From: Paracoccaceae bacterium
GTDB taxonomy: Bacteria; Pseudomonadota; Alphaproteobacteria; Rhodobacterales; Rhodobacteraceae
Assembly (NCBI GenBank): GCA_012270125.1
Contig: JAAXIY010000002.1
Coordinates: 1 to 64,000, forward strand
DNA: 64,000 bases
Direction of reading: 5' to 3'
Shown: in pieces, positions 60,916 through 64,000 of the stretch
Layout: every line of letters starts with the position of its first letter
Position numbering within the stretch: position 1 is the first letter of the stretch
Notes under the pieces: generated by a model
The model's database searches: none
The model's input: only the letters and a program-made list of their open reading frames with translations
Told to the model about the DNA's origin: nothing
Program-made: the position numbers and the translations under genes

Positions 60916-62858
60916 GCTTTATTTTTTCTATTCATCTCTAATTCTTGAAGAATTTCTCTAAGCCTTTTTTGCTGCTCAAAGATGGCTGTGCGATCTTTGG
61001 CGGGATAAACTCCCAAAGGTGGTGTGCCTTTAAAAAGGGCTTGTAATGTTATGTCACGAGCGATTGGAGCTGCTGATTTTGAGCCAGCTCCGCCATGCTC
61101 TACAACCACTGAAACAGCTATTTCTGGGTCATCATAAGGCGCAAAATTGATGAACAGTGCATGGTCTCTTCTTTTCCAGGGTAAGTCTTCATTTTTAGTT
61201 ACGCCATTTTCTCTTTCTGCGTCTGTTATGTTTCTAACTTGGCTAGTCCCAGTTTTGCCAGCCATCCGATACTTATTATTGATTATGCGAGAACCATAGG
61301 CTGTGCCTCTCCGATCATTGCTAGCTTTAAAAAGAGCTTTTCTTATAATGTTCAGGTTGGCCTTACCGACTTTTAGATCTTCAAATTCTTTATCATCATG
61401 AACGTTTTGACCATTTATTGATTTAGTTAACATTGGTTTAACATTTCTGCCGCTTGCTAGACGAGCAGCCATAACAGCTAATTGAAGTGGTGAAGAAAGA
61501 ACATAGCCTTGTCCAATTGAGGCGTTAACTGTGTCGCCAACTAACCATTCTTGCTCTCTATTTTTTAACTTCCACTCCCGGCTGGGCACTAAACCTTTAG
61601 TAATTGCTGACATAGGAACATCATGCTGTATCCCTAATCCAAGTTGAGTTGCCATTTCATTAATTCGCTCAATTCCAACCTTTAGAGCTAATTCATAAAA
61701 ATAAACATCACAGCTCTCAATTAGCGATTTTGCTAGGTCCATCTCACCATGGCCACCTTTTTTCCAACAGTGAAAAAACCTATTAGAGATTTCCATTTTT
61801 CCATCACAAGAAAAATTATCTTTTGGGCTAATTATATTTGCTTCCAAAGCTGCAAGTGCCGTTACTATTTTAAATGTTGATCCAGGAGGGTATGCATCTT
61901 GCACCGTTTTTGACGCCAAAGGCCTAAATTCGTTATCCCTAAGCTCGTTAAAATCTGAATACGAAATGCCTTTTACAAATTTATTTGGATCGTAGCTTGG
62001 AGATGAGGCAATGGCGAGAATTTCACCGTTTTTACAATTCATGACTACAGCGGAGGCGCTTTCCGAACCTAGTCGTGCTTGAATATATGCTTGTAACTCA
62101 GTGTCTACAGTGAGCTGGATGTTATTGCCTGGTTTGCCCTCTTTTCTGTCAAGGTTTCTCATTACACGGCCAAGTGCATTTACCTCAACTTTCATTACGC
62201 CGGCACTGCCTCTCAATACATCCTCAAATTGTCTTTCTATACCTACTTTCCCAACTTGAAATCGAGGAATTTTTAGTAGTGGATTAGACTCATTTCCATC
62301 CTTTAAATCATTATCGCTTACTGGACCAACATATCCCACAACATGTGCATAGCTTTCAATTAAAGGATATACCCGCGATAAGCCTTGTTCGACGGATACC
62401 CCAGGAAGAATGGGTGAATTTGTAGCTATCCTGGCAATTTCTTCAAAACTTAGTTGATCTCTTACCGTAACCGGTAAAAAGGGAGCACTTCTTTCAATCT
62501 CTTCAATTACTCTTTTTGCATCGTTTTGGGATATTTTGATGAGATTACTTAAAGAATACAAAGTTTGTTCAATATCTCCTGCATCTTCCTTAACAATTGT
62601 AATTCTAAAGCTTTGCTCATTTCGTGCTATTACTTTGCCATTACGATCATAGATTTCCCCTCTGGCAGGAGCAATGAGCCTGATATTTATCCGGTTCTCG
62701 TCTGCTAACAGTCGGTATTCGCTCGCATCTTCCACTTGTAATTTGCGCATTCTTACGGCCAGGCCAGCTATAAAAGCAGTTTGCAAACCACCAATAATTA
62801 AACCTCGCCTAGATAGTTTGGCATTACTTTTTGGATTGAGCTGAATTCTATCTGCCAT
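60912..62858 (-). CDS. mrdA: Penicillin-binding protein 2 (transpeptidase)
   Basis: A 648-residue class B PBP. It has one N-terminal membrane helix (RRGLIIGGLQTAFIAGLAV), the PBP dimerisation domain (ARGEIYDRNGKVIARNEQSF), and the transpeptidase motifs: SxxK in YPPGSTFKIVTAL, SxD in LIESCDVYFYELALKVG and KTG in MAGKTGTSQVRN. It cross-links peptidoglycan during side-wall growth with RodA. The stop overlaps rodA, and mreD lies upstream. Confidence 0.96.
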   Translation of the reverse strand: MADRIQLNPKSNAKLSRRGLIIGGLQTAFIAGLAVRMRKLQVEDASEYRLLADENRINIRLIAPARGEIYDRNGKVIARNEQSFRITIVKEDAGDIEQTLYSLSNLIKISQNDAKRVIEEIERSAPFLPVTVRDQLSFEEIARIATNSPILPGVSVEQGLSRVYPLIESYAHVVGYVGPVSDNDLKDGNESNPLLKIPRFQVGKVGIERQFEDVLRGSAGVMKVEVNALGRVMRNLDRKEGKPGNNIQLTVDTELQAYIQARLGSESASAVVMNCKNGEILAIASSPSYDPNKFVKGISYSDFNELRDNEFRPLASKTVQDAYPPGSTFKIVTALAALEANIISPKDNFSCDGKMEISNRFFHCWKKGGHGEMDLAKSLIESCDVYFYELALKVGIERINEMATQLGLGIQHDVPMSAITKGLVPSREWKLKNREQEWLVGDTVNASIGQGYVLSSPLQLAVMAARLASGRNVKPMLTKSINGQNVHDDKEFEDLKVGKANLNIIRKALFKASNDRRGTAYGSRIINNKYRMAGKTGTSQVRNITDAERENGVTKNEDLPWKRRDHALFINFAPYDDPEIAVSVVVEHGGAGSKSAAPIARDITLQALFKGTPPLGVYPAKDRTAIFEQQKRLREILQELEMNRKNKA

Positions 62859-62870
62859 AATACATCATCA

Positions 62871-63386
62871 CTAAATTTTTTTTTCGGGATTTAATGGATT
62901 AAATGTATCGAAACTTCCAATGAGTGTTGAAAAAATTGGATAGAGAGCCAAGCTGACTATTATTTCCATAAGTGTTAAGCTGAAACCTGCTGAAGGTAAA
63001 AATAACAAAACGGAAATTATGTAATAAATCAGGAGAATAAGTGTTAAAGAGATTGCAACATTTACCCAAACGAATATTAAAGAATTCTCTTCCTGATTTT
63101 GAATTTTTCCTTTTAAAAAATGAAAACTAATTACAATTAAGGCCGACATCAGACCCGGTGGTCTCATAAGAAAAAAATCTTCTATCAAAAAAATCAAAGC
63201 TATGAGGAAGCTTGAAGTGTATTCAGGCCTTTTAGTAACAATAGCGGCGAAAAATACTAAAAGAACATTTGGTCCTGACCAATTTTGTGGAGTTGTTTGC
63301 AAAGGTAAAATCTGAAAAAAAATGATAAGCAAACCGATACAAAAGTACACTACTTGATGGGCAAAACTTTTAATACTCATATTCAC
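62871..63386 (-). CDS. mreD: Rod-shape determining protein MreD
   Basis: A 171-residue, strongly hydrophobic protein with about five membrane helices and the MreD text PLQTTPQNWSGPNVLLVFFAAIVTKRPEYTSSFLIALIFLIEDFFLMRPPGLMSALIVISF. Assigned largely on its position between mreC and mrdA together with the helix pattern. Its start touches the stop of mreC (one-base overlap). Confidence 0.9.
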   Translation of the reverse strand: MNMSIKSFAHQVVYFCIGLLIIFFQILPLQTTPQNWSGPNVLLVFFAAIVTKRPEYTSSFLIALIFLIEDFFLMRPPGLMSALIVISFHFLKGKIQNQEENSLIFVWVNVAISLTLILLIYYIISVLLFLPSAGFSLTLMEIIVSLALYPIFSTLIGSFDTFNPLNPEKKI

Positions 63387-64000
63387 TAACCGTCAGCTTC
63401 AATATTTTGATTATCAGGTAATGAAAGACTTTTATCGATGATTAAGCTACCTGGATTATCAATTGACTCTGTTCCAAAATTTCTCAGGACTCGTAAAAAC
63501 TCAAGTCGTTCGTAGTCAGCTGCAAGTCTTACGCGTAAGCGACCTGAAGGGTCCAATGCTAATCGTCCAATTAAAAGGTCCGGTGGGAAAACTCCACCGC
63601 TTCCAGAGGTCTCAACTCGATCTCCAGGTCTTACCAATTCAGGATTTTCTAAAAATTCAATAGTTGGAGCAATAGTATTATCTCCAGCAATTAAGGCTTG
63701 TTGTCCCGAAGGTTGGATGGTTGCGGGGATAATTGAAGCTGTATCTGTTAGTAATAGTACACGGGCTGTTTTACTACCCACGCCTGAAATACGACCGACC
63801 AGTCCTAGCCCATCCATAGCTGCCCAGCCATCTTGAATACCATCTTGCATGCCAACATTTATAAGAACTGATTGGCGAAATGGAGAACCACTATCAGCCA
63901 AAACAATACTAGAAATATGGGTTAGTTTTGGATCGAGCTGTAAATTATTCAAATCTAACAAACGCGCATTTTCTTGTTCGAGTTGAAGAGCTGCTTCTTT
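63386..64000 (-). CDS. mreC: Rod-shape determining protein MreC (partial, N-terminus outside)
   Basis: The frame runs out of the window at base 64000; only the last 204 codons are visible. The visible start (KEAALQLEQENARLLDLNNLQL) is the end of the periplasmic coiled coil. The beta domain follows with GWAAMDGLGLVGRISGVGSKTARVLLLTDTASIIPATI and RPGDRVETSGSGGVFPPDLLIG, the MreC signature. MreC links MreB to PBP2. mreB should lie just beyond the window edge. Confidence 0.93.
   Translation of the reverse strand, partial: KEAALQLEQENARLLDLNNLQLDPKLTHISSIVLADSGSPFRQSVLINVGMQDGIQDGWAAMDGLGLVGRISGVGSKTARVLLLTDTASIIPATIQPSGQQALIAGDNTIAPTIEFLENPELVRPGDRVETSGSGGVFPPDLLIGRLALDPSGRLRVRLAADYERLEFLRVLRNFGTESIDNPGSLIIDKSLSLPDNQNIEADG

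Overview
The window looks like chromosomal core DNA of a low-GC marine alphaproteobacterium of the Rhodobacterales (Roseobacter group, possibly close to the HTCC2255-type lineage). This rests on gene content rather than on any search: an RpoE-ChrR sigma/anti-sigma pair, an Mcl1-type malyl-CoA lyase, class I lysyl-tRNA synthetase, an FYDLN-type acidic protein, DUF2125 and NDUFS4-like proteins, and split saccharopine dehydrogenases. Genes are very tightly packed. Several convergent pairs overlap by a few bases, no gap without a gene exceeds 300 bases, and I see no IS element, phage or CRISPR array.

Layout. 0-5 kb: the end of a MetE-like gene, then the glycine cleavage operon gcvT-gcvH-gcvP (minus strand) behind a tandem glycine riboswitch. 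5-8 kb: a D-amino-acid cluster, DgcN (DUF1611), DgcA-type epimerase and D-amino-acid transaminase. 8-12 kb: mcl1, accA, an FCD-type GntR regulator with a perfect palindrome at its promoter, a YgjP-like metallopeptidase and the FYDLN protein. 12-15 kb: a block of small exported or membrane proteins and a methyltransferase, bounded by tRNA-Ala(GGC) and tRNA-Gln(TTG). 15-22.5 kb: a peptide-type ABC transporter with a CocE-like hydrolase. 22.6-28 kb: a diheme cytochrome c, tRNA-Arg(TCT) and an operon for oxidative galactose breakdown (dehydrogenase, dgoK, dgoA, lactonase, mutarotase).

28-43 kb: housekeeping genes: ettA, nadD, a TerB-like gene, lysK, uvrB, NDUFS4-like, a ThDP enzyme, rmuC, mutL, a GST, a BaiN-type flavoprotein, HNH, enoyl-CoA hydratase and an SDR. 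44-49 kb: DUF2125, pmbA, a CysQ/IMPase-like gene, chrR and rpoE. 49-53 kb: a four-gene operon (FAD oxidoreductase, DUF1365, GPH/MFS transporter, SDR) divergent from rpoE. Both sides of the shared intergenic region carry a sequence matching an ECF11/RpoE promoter with identical 16-base spacing. 53-56 kb: the saccharopine route of lysine catabolism as two separate enzymes plus a histidine phosphatase. 56-59.8 kb: a stand-alone formate dehydrogenase alpha subunit and a GhrA-type glyoxylate/hydroxypyruvate reductase. 59.8-64 kb: the elongasome genes rodA, mrdA, mreD and mreC (mreC runs off the edge).

The parts of most interest are (i) the divergent RpoE control region driving an operon that resembles the Rhodobacter singlet-oxygen-induced RSP_1087-1091 / furan fatty acid genes, (ii) the dgcN-dgcA-dat D-amino-acid cluster directly upstream of a glycine riboswitch, and (iii) the galactose operon, which lacks its dehydratase. 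All functional statements are from reading the sequence and family knowledge; no database search was run.
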